A DNA stretch of 64,000 nt from Buxus sempervirens (lineage: Eukaryota > Streptophyta > Magnoliopsida > Buxales > Buxaceae): the NCBI GenBank assembly GCA_947561395.2, contig OX387190.1, positions 32,172,858 to 32,236,857 on the forward strand. The letters are read 5' to 3'. The translations under genes were made by a program, and so were the position numbers. Shown one piece after another: positions 1-10,573 of this stretch (position 1 is the stretch's first letter; each line of letters begins with the position of its first letter). Under the pieces are notes generated by a model, which was not told the DNA's origin, searched no databases, and worked only from the letters and a program-made list of their open reading frames with translations.

Positions 1-126
1 TTTGAGCGACGAAAAGTTGCCGGAGAATGATAGAAGGGGCTTTTGTGTTAGGTTTTTGCGCGATACACGTACCGACGGTGGGAATTTGGTTTGCAATGCG
101 ACCGGAGATTGTTGTAGAGCCGCCAT
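1..126 (-). CDS. N-terminus of a probable plastid-targeted protein (3' partial)
   Basis: Reading the minus strand from an ATG at 124-126 gives 42 open codons to the window edge, beginning MAALQQSPVALQTKF. The stretch is rich in Ser, Lys, Arg, Leu and Gln and contains no Asp or Glu, which is the usual composition of a chloroplast transit peptide; the MAA start is also typical. The mature protein lies outside the window, so its function cannot be named. The overlapping plus-strand reading of the same DNA (2-238) has a Cys/Trp-rich composition unlike a known protein and is judged a shadow. The gene would be transcribed leftwards, divergently from the IST1 fragment 1.5 kb away. Confidence 0.55.
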   Translation of the reverse strand, partial: MAALQQSPVALQTKFPPSVRVSRKNLTQKPLLSFSGNFSSLK

Positions 127-1603
127 ATTCGCCGCCGAGAAGAAGACCGGAGTTTGGATTTTGAATGCTTTTTGGCTTATTTTTGGTGAAGGATGGAAAG
201 AGAGAGGTTTTGATGGTAACGGATGGCTCACAACTTGATAAGTTTGGCTATCTACGGTGGAGAATAATCGGATTATCTTGTAATCTGGCGAATGTTATCC
301 TTTAAACTTGGACGTACAGTATCTTGACAGGTGGAGAGATGAATGAGGTGGAGCTCAATATTTCAAATGACACAGGCTAAAAGTGCGGAAAAGAATAATA
401 AAAAGAAAAAGAAAAAGGGCGAAACTGTAATAACTTAATTGGTTTAACCAGAAAAAGAATATATATATATGTAAAAAACTAAAGAGAAGAAGGAGAATAT
501 TCCTTCCAGGTTTTAGTCCTCTTTTTTTTTTTTTTGGACATTATCCTCTTCAAATAAAACAATCCTCCGTAATTACTTTGGGTTGTTTATCAAAGTGGAG
601 CTAAATTTTCTACACGTATAGCGCGTGCAGCCCCCTAGTCTATATTTAACGCAAGGACCCTTGGCAAGTTGAGCCTAAAGAAATTCACAACTTTTCCAAA
701 ATGCCTATAATTTGGGTTTCAATAATACAGGGCTCTAACCCATGCCATAAAAGTCTAGGTTAACTAAATTCATTTCTAGTCTTATCAGGTTGGTGGTAGG
801 GTGGATCGAGCTTAATTTTTATAAATTAATAATAATAATATGAATGTTTTTAAATTAGATATATAAACTAATAATATATTATTCATAAAATATATTCTTT
901 TATATGTTATACATATAAAAGATAATATTTTTATAGCTTAAGGTAGGACAGGTTGGAAGTCATTGAAAGGAAGTACAATGGCTTTGTCAATTATTATTGG
1001 CCTTTTGGAATTCAAAAACCAAAAACTTATCAAAAGTCAATATACGGGGCAGAAGAGCCACAATTGAAAAGCGTTATTTTTTTTGATCGCAAATCCGGGT
1101 GTGGCGGGTGCCCAGTTAGCCCGACCCGTTACCGTCGACGACGAGATATAGACCCAGTTGTAAAGCGGGTTTTCCTCTCAAGTGTTATTGGCGTATTACG
1201 CATACCTCATCCACGAACGGCGCATCTTAGACGTTCTTTTGGGATCCTTCGCTAGGAAGTAAATTCGGGTGACGCGTCTCGACCGCGAGCGAAGAGCAGG
1301 TGCAATTTCTCGTCATCTTTTCTACCCTTTTTTTTTTATTTAAATGTAATATTTACTACTCGATTCGTAGTACGACGCGTTCTGTTATAAATTCTCTTTT
1401 AGGAATCGAAATGATCATCTTCCTTGACGATTCCTACCAAAAAAAAAAATCTTCCTTGACGATTGATCCAAACATTTCGTTTCTGTTTTTTTTTTCCCTT
1501 TGAGGTACTCAGATCATCAAGAAGAGACTAGGGAAAGTTATTGGGGAGTTCTTGACAGTTGAATTAGGGTATCGGTTTGATCGTTGGATTAGACACGGTG
1601 ATA
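127..1603. other. Intergenic region between divergent genes
   Basis: About 1.5 kb lies between the minus-strand plastid gene and the IST1 fragment and should contain both promoters. It holds AT-rich stretches (around 830-930) and a more GC-rich patch at 1090-1300 that looks like leader or promoter DNA. The patch contains a 28 bp segment at 1147-1174 that recurs near 2686. No coding homology is recognised; the open frame at 953-1255 is not supported by family resemblance. Confidence 0.4.
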
Positions 1604-2164
1604 ATGGATTCGTTCTTCAAACAGAGATTCAATGGGGCCAAATGGTGGATTTCATCGATCTCAATCGCTTTTCAATTTACAATACTGAATTGTGCTTTTG
1701 AAATCTCGTTTGATCAATTAAATTTGCCACAAAATTCAGCTAGTTTGATTAATTTACGTGTCTTGTTGCTAATGGTTTTAGGGCTTCAGCATTTAACATT
1801 GTTTTTTTTTTCTAAACAGTAAAACCCTACTGAAGCTGACTATTCCGCGGATTAAATTGCTGCGGAACAGGAGAGAGATTCAGATAAAGCAGATGCGCAG
1901 AGACATTGCTAAGTTGCTTGAGACGGGCCAGGAAGCCACTGCTCGCATAAGGGTACGGTAGCTTTTATCTTTCAATCTTTGTTTACTGTCTTTTTTCCCC
2001 TATGAAAGGTCTTGTCTTAGCTTTTTAATTTCCATGTTTTTCTTGCTGGGTTTCTTTCAGGTAGAGCATATAATTCGAGAAGAAAACATGATGGCTGCCC
2101 AGGAGGTTATTGAGCTGTTCTGTGAGCTTATTGCAGTGCGACTTCCCATTATCGAAACTCAGAG
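1604..2164 (+). pseudogene. IST1-like (ESCRT-III regulator) 5' gene fragment
   Basis: Three exons join in frame: 1604-1644, 1820-1952 and 2061-2164, all with GT/AG borders. The product starts MDSFFKQRFNGAKCKTLLKL and continues with IPRIKLLRNRREIQIKQMRR and EVIELFCELIAVRLPIIETQ, which are the hallmark segments of the IST1 domain. IST1 proteins bind CHMP/Vps4 machinery in multivesicular body sorting at endosomes. The third exon ends in phase 2 at a GT donor, but the exon that normally follows (the RECP region and the rest of the four-helix domain) is not found downstream; J-domain exons follow instead. I therefore call it a truncated gene copy. It could still be transcribed, and an exon too diverged to recognise cannot be excluded. 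Confidence 0.75.
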
Positions 2165-3330
2165 GTTGCTTAACAAATAACAACTTGTATATATGTTTGT
2201 CAACACAATTTTGCTTGCTTACACATTAGAGCTATGGATGTCTACTTAATCTTTCTGATATTAGTTATGAAACGAGTTTTCAGTGTAGTTCTTGAGACCT
2301 TGAGTTTCATCTATTTATTTATTGTATGGGTGTGTGATTTACTGATATCCTAATTCCCTATCATCAATATAGGCTGATAAACACGTGCAGACAATACTAT
2401 GAGAATAATTTGTATTTCTTCATGAAACAACGAATATTCATACCTTTTACAGGGTGATTACGCGTGTTCATGATAGTGTTGCTGGTTGGAGGCTAAATTT
2501 CTTTCACCTGCTGGAAGGGATACCTTAATTCAGAGGAGTGCTTTAGAAGGAGTTCCTTGCCTTGCGGAGCTTATCTGTTGTCGTCTTCTGTTCAAGCGAT
2601 ATTTCTCTTAGAGAATAGTTTATTTTGTTTAATAAATTCAATACCTATTGCATTTGACAGTTATCTTTATTGTATTCCGTGCTATAGACCCAGTTGTAAA
2701 GCGGGTTTTCTTTTGACCGAGAGCAATCTTAACATTATATTCACATTTCAGCAGACACTTAATGTTAGCTCAGGCTTTTCCCTACTCCTTGATTTTCTAT
2801 CATCTCAGCAGAATTTGCAGGCACTTATGTTCTGCTGATGTTAAAAGACATTGGATTTGTAAACCTCAGAAAGATTTTAGGTTAGCCACCATCATCTCAT
2901 TTAAGGGTCTCTGAATTTCCATCAAAGCATATCAGTTTAGAGAGTAAGTTTGACTTAAGCTAACCTATATGACTTGGAAGAAAGAGAAAAACACAGGAAT
3001 TGTACAGTGCTGTTAGTAGTCATATTTGGTCAACCATGATGGTAATGAAGCTGGTAAGGAGGTTGAAGATGGAATTGTTTATACACTGTCATGTTAATTT
3101 ATGCTTTCATACAAAGATTCAAGTCTGAAGTTCATTTAAAGTGCATCTGATTTCTCGGTAATTTAAGCGTTGAAAATATATCACAATTTTCAATTCTGAC
3201 TAAGTTCCGTTGTCCTTATTCTCTTTCTCGTTTTTCTTTTATTCCTTTATTATCATCTTCCAAATTCTCTTGTGCTTCAACTGTGCCTCTTGTTGGGCAC
3301 CAAGTTGATAAGATGTTTCCTTTTTTCAAG

Positions 3331-5181
3331 TATATGATGGTAGAGGGACTCTCGAGGAAGGGGAAACAGCTGAAGCGAGATTCATCAAGATTCAAGCTGC
3401 ATATGAATTGCTCATAGATGAGGAGAAACGGAGGCAGTATGACAGAGACCATCGTGTCAACCCAATGAAGGTAAAGTTGCAATTTAGAGTGGTGTATTTA
3501 TCATTCGCTTAAGCCATTTTTACTTTAATTGATATTTATGTTGTAATAGCTTCAAACTGTTATTTCTTTTATTTTTGGGCGTTTGCACATGAAAATTTCA
3601 TTTTCTTCTGACCAACACAATTTTGCCAAGATACTTGTAGTACAAGTTTTTAAATATGTTTCTCCAGTAGTGACCTAGTGATTGTCAGATGTCTTCCTAT
3701 TTAGTTTTGGAATTCTTACAAATAAAAGAATGCCCTTTTGAATTAGGAGTTAGTATTTAAAGAAGTCAAGGCTTTCTTCTATCTGAGAATGGGGATTGTT
3801 TTATTTCCTCTATGCACTTTTTTTTTTCAGATTTAGAGGTATCATTAAGATATCAACGACGACACTTCAGTTGTTTTTAGAAGCTGAAATTTTATCATCC
3901 TCCTTCTCATTCGATAAAATTTATGTTCTCATAAAAGGCAAAATATACATGTATACAAATACAAGCTGAGATATGATCAGATATTTGTTGTTTGAATTTT
4001 TTTTTTTTTTTTTTTTTAAATTTCGAAGTGTAGATACATGAATACAGAAATATTGAAGTTGAAAACAAAATTCTATGGAACCCCATTAGGCTCGCGGGAA
4101 TTGTGGAACATGTCACTTTGTTGAGAAATCATTGCATTTCCCGGTTGAACACAAATATCAAAAGAACATACGCACTTGATAATATCATCCTCCTGTTATC
4201 TTTCTGCTAGGCTTCCCAAGCGTGGATGGAGTGGCTCATAAAAAAGCGAAAAGCCTTTGATCAGCGGGGTGATATGGCCATTGCAGCTTGGGCTGAGATG
4301 CAACAGCGTGAAATGAATCTCCGTGCCCGCCGCCTTTCTCGTTCAAAGGTACTGGATCATTATTAATTTTTTCTATAATCATACCATGGGTACGCATGTT
4401 ACATGTACATCTGATTGATGCTATCTTGGTGAAGTATGAGTGTAATGGATGTAGGAAAGATGTTTTAACCACATTACTTACAAAAATATTTAATCTGCAT
4501 GGTGTTGTTTTCCTAAGCAAGTAATGCATTCTTCTGACGACCAAAAAGTGAATGTTTGACATCAAAGAGGACAATCTAGTCGTCTTGGTATTTTACATGG
4601 AAAAAGTTTAGTGGATTGGGTGATTTTAACCATCTATTCATGCTTAAATACTTTATTATTGGTAGTATGAAAAATTAAAAAGGAAATGCTCTACATTCAA
4701 AGTGAACATGGAAGACCGGTGGTGTATCTTCCAACCATTATGGTTCTTTAGCAAAGAAACTCTCATAAATAGAACCCATCAGAATGCCATATCCTGCTCT
4801 CATGGATCATGGGTGTGTTATAAGACGTCTTCTTCTAGGCATGTAGATAATGAAAGCTATGTTATTTAATATGAGAAAAGCAAAGGTTTAACAATGACTC
4901 ATTCTGTTCTACTTTTGCCTTGCTTTTACTTCCTCCTGGCTACAAAATAAGCATTTTGCATCGTATTGCAGGTGGATCCTGAGGAAGAGAGGAGGATCCT
5001 AGCAAAAGAAAAGAGAGCATCCATGGAGAATTTTTCCAATACCCTTAAGCGACATACCCTGGTCCTTAAAAAGCGAGACATAATGCGGAAAAAAGCAGAG
5101 GATGAAAAGAAAAAGATTATTAACCAGCTTCTAGCTGCCGAAGGCCTTGAGCTAGAAACAGATGATGACAAAACAACATAG
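3331..5181 (+). CDS. J-domain (DnaJ-like) protein, 3' exons only
   Basis: Three exons are in phase: 3331-3470, 4211-4348 and 4972-5181 (stop TAG). The first reads from YDGRGTLEEGETAEARFIKI into AYELLIDEEKRRQYD, matching helices III and IV of a J domain. The second and third encode a Lys/Glu-rich helical tail (KRHTLVLKKRDIMRKKAEDE) ending ELETDDDKTT, 161 residues in total. J-domain proteins stimulate the ATPase of Hsp70, which needs the HPD tripeptide between helices II and III. No HPD-coding exon is visible between the window start and 3330. Exon 3331 needs one base from a preceding exon, whereas the IST1 exon at 2164 leaves two, so a direct splice reads into a TGA. Either the first exon was lost, or it is further away or unrecognised. 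The compartment cannot be told without the N-terminus. Confidence 0.7.
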
Positions 5182-6027
5182 CCAGTTTTGCCGCAAACTG
5201 GTTCTCAATGTATACTAATCACTTGGAAATTGTTCTCATAACACACTGATCCAACTTTCTATAATTTTTATTGTACAAAAAAAGAAAAAATTTATACATA
5301 ATTGTTGCCAGTTTGCACCGAAGCTAAAGAAACTTGGTGCATCTATTTTTGTAGCATGCACTAACTTCAATAATCCAACATAACAAGCACATGCCGAGCA
5401 GAAAGGACTGGAAATTTGATGGGTTCATAAAATTGAAAAATAAGCTCCCAATCTACATTTTATCCTAGTAAAGGAGTAAATCGTATGCAATCAACCGGAT
5501 AATTTGAATTAAATGTCACCTGCAGACCATATAAGGATCTTATACTGTAAAACCTGGCCTGGTCTGACCTGAGACTCAAACTAACTGCAACTATTAACCC
5601 TGGTGTTTTCGCTTAGCATGCCTTTGTTAATAATTCCTAAACAAGTAGTGTTGTAAATTTTTTCATTTTCATTGTACCTTGAATTTCATATACATAAAGT
5701 ATTCTGTGTTTGAACCGCATGCCTACCAAAAATTTATTCTGAGATAAATATTTGATCAATCAAAATTATTCTCCTATTGTTGCAATATATCATACGGCAA
5801 AACCCAAAATTGTATAGGAGCCATAACTTAAATCAGAGAAGATTACCACTGCATAACAGAAAAAAGAAATAGTAAAGAATCGAAACTAAGTTTTAACATC
5901 TCTTTATTCAACACCTGTATAATTGCAGAAATGTAATATTAGGTAAACAAGTTAAGAACCATAATTATGTTGAGGGAACATGGTTTGTGGAATCAAGGAT
6001 TGTAAACATAGAAGTATAATCTCGAAT
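5182..6027. other. Convergent intergenic region
   Basis: This is the space between the stop codon of the J-domain gene (+) and the stop codon of the phosphopantothenate-cysteine ligase gene (-). It should contain both 3' UTRs and polyadenylation signals. The DNA is AT-rich and no other gene is seen. Confidence 0.5.
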
Positions 6028-9000
6028 TCATTTCAAGTTGCATGTCTCTACTGTTTTGCTCAGAGATTTTGAACCAGACTCGATGTATGCAGAATGCTTC
6101 TCTGTAAGGAGTTTAATAAGAGGATCCTCCACGACATTTTCAGCATGGCTTTTGTCTCGGTGAACTGAAATCTTTTCATTACTTGTGACAACCGTAACCT
6201 CCTCTTTGCGAGTCAAAAGCTCGTTTGCTACCACCATATGTATATCGTACTTCCTCAGGGCCAGATAAGCCTTCTTCAATAGAATATTTTGATCTGTCTC
6301 TAGCTGTCAAGTTGATAAAGGAAAATTCAATTCTGAATGTTAAATGATAAAAAATACTCATCTATTGTATATCAACTTACGGGGTGATTTACACTATCTG
6401 ATACACAGATTCCATTTTTATTCTCGTTGGTTGGTCCTTATATTTTATCTTGCCAGTCAAAAGCATGTAAAAGATAAACAATTCATCAGACATTAATTTT
6501 TGAAAAAAAATGGAAAAAAAATAGAAAAAGAAAAAAGGAAAGCAGAATGCAGTTTTTGATAAGAAAGGAGACATCCTAAATCAACTGATGGGGGGATTGA
6601 TACCATCTGATCCACAGATTTTTCATTGGTTGCTCCGTACATTTGGTCTTACCAGTAAAAAGGATGTAAAAGACAGCTGACTCATCAGAGGTTAATTTTG
6701 GAAAAAATGATTAAAAAAAAGAAAAAGAAAAAGAAACCAGATTGCAGTTTTTTTGAGAAGAATAGAGACTACATTACACAAGAAGACACTACGAAGATAA
6801 CACTGAGATATACTACACGAGTCAGAACAAGTACTATCAAGACTAAGAAATTAAAAGCACAGTTTTAGATAGTTGAAAATGGAGACACCAAATAACAATT
6901 AGGAAGTGATGTAAAGGTAATAAAACTGAAAAATGAAAACATTTCCACTCAATGCACTACTACTTCTATGATGATGACATATCATGTTGTTGTGCGAGTG
7001 AAAAGTTGCATAATTAGATGAGTGACAGAAGCCATATGTGCTCATAAAGGCCTCACAATCTCAAAATGTTTCATTTCATAACTTCTTCATTTTATATTCT
7101 TTCAATGTTCTTCAGATAGTTTCAAAACTAAAGGAGATTCAGCAAAGAAGTAGAAACTTGATCATATTCACCAATGTAGATCATTTTCTCAAGAGCATTA
7201 TATTTTCATCATACAAGATTAATGTTAAATCCCCCTATTTTTCCTTCCCCCATTTGTTGTTGGAGCGGCCGCTGTTTTTATAATTTCTCTTCTACAGATA
7301 TGATTAGACCTTTAGGAGTAAACATAGAGATGCTTTAAAAATAGCAAAATGCCTAACCTTGAAAGATATGCAAAAGGCGCAGGGAGCCCAGTCTTTCCTC
7401 AGCTCTGAGAGCATCTTTGGCACTTGAACAAGTCTCATGTCCAGAGGACCAGTTGCTGACTGAATCTTGTGTTCGGCCTACACCATTACAGTCACATAAA
7501 GAAATACATAAGAGGAGCACAAACATAATGATTTGAGTTTGAAACTTTTCCAATTTTACTTTTATCAAATATCATTTGTGCATTGATAGTCACATGCTTG
7601 GATAAATTAGGAGAGTTAAGTTATTAGCTATTATAACACTTTTCTAAAATCCCATATTGACATGGACCATAATCCATTACATTTTGATAGATTATGATGG
7701 TGAGATGGGATTTATTTTGCCAATGCCAACTAACGGAGATGAATTTTGATGTTAATGTGTACAAGTCTGGAAAATGCTATTGAACACAGTGAGTTCGAGA
7801 AGATTCTTCAACTTTCCACTTGATTGGCCATACCCAGATCATATCGATGGTTGTGCACATAATTTATATGATGGTAGGCCAAAGTTTTATGGCTGATCAG
7901 TTAGAGTGATCAGGAATGCTTGCTGTGTTTTGTTAGCAGTCTGCTTCAAGTTTTGAAGAAAATAAATTCCACTTTTCTCTCTCTTACTCTTGGATTGAGG
8001 GAATTAGTAAGATCAGTACCATGCTTTTCCAAGGAACATAGAAATCAGACACTGCAGCGGCAAGATAAAACATAGCATATGTCCGCAGACTCCTCATTGA
8101 TATTGCAACCATCTGTAATTTCTGTCACAATACAGGACGCAGATATTTAATACAAGGAAGAACCAGTTGTGCAATGAAATGCAAGCTTCAGAGAATCACA
8201 CAAAGCAGCAAGAAGTTTGAAGGCAAGGACAGTAAAACTGAATAAAATATGAAGGTATACCAGCTCAAAGAAATTATAGCCGTGAAGAATGGGAAACATA
8301 TGATCACATTGATTGCTTCCATCCAGAAATATTCTTTATTCATGCATGATACAAGATTAAAGTTTGATAGAAATATATAAATTTGCAAGATTCTGTAAAT
8401 TAAGTAGTTCTTATTCTACAAAGGATTGCTAAATTCATATCGATGTATTTCCAATAGCGCTCTATTAATTGGATGAAAGAGGAAACTCCATTTCAAATAG
8501 GCATTTCTAAGCTTCCAAATTGCCTAATATTTTGATGAATAATGGGATGTGAATTAAAGGAAAGGGACAAAGGTACAAAAGCATATGGCCCCATGAGAGA
8601 TGAGAAACCGCATATGCACAAAGGAATCAAAATTGCCTAACATTACGACTGTAACTCTTTTTGGCTATTCAAGTTCTTGCATCTTTTGCCTCTTCACTGG
8701 GCATTAGCATTGCTAACCAACATGGGATTAGAGTATTGCCCTTTGACCAACTTATAATAATTGTACATAGAGAGTATCAAGGATAAAAAATGTCTGGTCA
8801 TTGTTACAGATAAAATTGGGCTTCATGGTGAGTGTAACACAAAATATCATGGAATGAATACATGGTAAAGTAAGCTAACCTGAAGATACTCAAAGATGGT
8901 TGTAAAGGGAATTTTTAACAGAAGACCTTTTTCAACTGCCTGCAATAAAATAAATCAAACAGGTTTCTTACCGTCATACAACAGATATTCCTCTTTCTAT

Positions 9001-10573
9001 ATGATTTAAGAAAGGAAAAGTTCATGAAACAGAATAAAGAATGAATTTTCATAAACCAAAATTGAACTACTAAGATACGAAGTTCCATACAGCATGATGA
9101 TCTCTGATTGCTCTCTTCACAGCTTCAGAATGTGATTTGCGCACTGGAATGCAACACCAAGAAAGAAAACTGATGAGAAAATCAACAAAGCATGAGTTTC
9201 CTATATGAAGTTCTATATATATGTATGCCTGTACGTAAAATCTCAGTACTTGTTAACTATTAAGCATATACATTGTCATAATAATATGGTCTCATTTACA
9301 TGGAATCCCATGCTGAACATCTATCCTAATTTATGGCATCTAATCCAAATTTGATCTCTATTGTCATCCATAGGTACTAAAAATATTCAGCATTCCCATC
9401 ATCTAAACATGTGTCATTAGAAACTAAGTCCCACTTTACATGTATATAATCTTCCAAAATTCTGGTATCCATGAATCCTAATTCCTAAGGAAATAAAATT
9501 ACAGGTATGAACATATAGCACCCATGGAAGCTAACCCATCTTTTTTTATTAATCATAAATTTGTTCGTAGACATTGATTTTATAATCTATATCTGCAGAA
9601 GCAGATTTAGCTCCAATTCATATTTTTAAATTTCTGAAGCCGTTGGATTTGATCTCCATGGAAAGATATAAGTTATTGATTTTAGGTATATTACTCCAAT
9701 TCATTTCGTTGTGACATGAGGAATGATGTGTGAGCTCAAAACATTCAATGAGTGAATCATCAGGAATGGATAGAAGATATAAAACACAACCGAATGGATA
9801 GAAGATATAAAAACCTTGTATAGTGGACTCATCTGTGAGCTCAAAACATTCAATGAGTGAATCATCAGGAAGAGATCCACAATAGGGCTGGCAGGTTCCC
9901 CTGCATCATATATTCAGACAAAAGAAATCTGATCAAAATTCTCTTGGAACAACAGAACTTGTCTAGTTAGACAAATAACAGCTAACATGGTGGGGGGGGG
10001 GGGGGGGGGGGGGGGGGGGGAGAAAATCACCGTCGATATAGAAAGATAACTGCATATCCCGCCTTCAGAAAATACCTACAATATTACCATTACAGCATCT
10101 TAAAAAGCAGGTTTTCAAAACCATAGAATAAAATGTAACAACAATATATATCCAATAAGCTGTAATATGGATGTACTCTGTAGATGTTGCTCCTCGATGA
10201 CCTGAGCTAAAGTTATCAATATACCGAACACACCGTTGCTCTAAAGGAACTGTGGTACCACCAGATGTCACACATACAACTCTTCTAGGTCCTCTGTTTC
10301 CTGCAAATAAGATCGAGAGGAAAAGAAAAAGGAAAAAAGAAGCATATTCAGAAATAAGCGACTCAGAAAGAAAGGAATAATTGCAACTATAGCTAAAAAT
10401 GTATGGTATAAGGAACTGTACATGCCTGATGATGAAGAGTTCCATGTGATAAATTCGTCTAGTTTTCTGCTAACATCAAACCTATCTCTTAGAGGTGGAG
10501 CAGATTCAAAAAAGGATTTGATGTCCGATTCTGGTGTTTCCAGTGGAGTTTCTAATCCATTTTCCGAATCCAT
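6028..10573 (-). CDS. PPCS: Phosphopantothenate-cysteine ligase (PPCS/CoaB)
   Basis: The enzyme joins 4'-phosphopantothenate to cysteine, the second step from pantothenate to coenzyme A. Nine exons in gene order: 10426-10573, 10177-10300, 10031-10075, 9815-9900, 9091-9143, 8880-8939, 8020-8112, 7358-7477, 6028-6303. They sum to 1005 nt, a 334-residue protein close to the plant family length. Diagnostic segments are [20 protein letters not shown] with FSSGHRG (nucleotide site), [33 protein letters not shown], a HKIQS...GPLDMRL stretch, and [14 protein letters not shown]. The protein is the stand-alone eukaryotic type without a fused decarboxylase and shows no signal or transmembrane segment, so a cytosolic location is likely. 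Intron 1 appears to use a GC donor. Intron 3 carries a 29-base homopolymer next to its donor, and part of exon 4 is duplicated in intron 4. Confidence 0.93.
6382..6780. repeat. Tandem duplication of about 200 bp in PPCS intron 8
   Basis: Two adjacent copies, roughly 6382-6587 and 6588-6780, share ordered blocks: a CATCTGATCCACAGATTT-like start, TTGGTTGG/TTGGTTGC, TCTTGCCAGT/TCTTACCAGT, a GGATGTAAAAGA-like block, CTCATCAGAGGTTAATTTT, an A-rich tract, and ATTGCAGTTTTT followed by GAGAAG. The copies are diverged by substitutions and small indels, so the duplication is not recent. It lies wholly within the intron. Confidence 0.6.
9729..9870. repeat. PPCS: Duplicated piece of PPCS exon 4 plus nested repeat
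   Basis: A 37 bp segment inside exon 4 (9834-9870, encoding the region around SLIECFELT) occurs again, identical, at 9729-9765 in the adjoining intron. Between them, a 19 bp unit starting ATGGATAGAAG is also present twice (9766-9784 and 9794-9812). The copied piece lacks the exon's own splice sites, so it is probably silent. Confidence 0.85.
9992..10020. repeat. Homopolymer run of 29 G (C on the gene strand)
   Basis: Positions 9992-10020 are G without interruption. On the PPCS coding strand this is a C tract that starts 10 bases after the first base of the exon 3 donor GT (10030-10029). A run this long is polymerase- and sequencing-sensitive, so its true length is uncertain. Confidence 0.9.

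Noticed and set aside
2..238. 78-codon plus-strand frame at the left edge
   Set aside because: Its sequence resembles no family, and the opposite strand gives a credible transit peptide.
953..1255. 100-codon plus-strand frame
   Set aside because: No recognisable motif. It overlaps a likely promoter or leader region and a short repeat.
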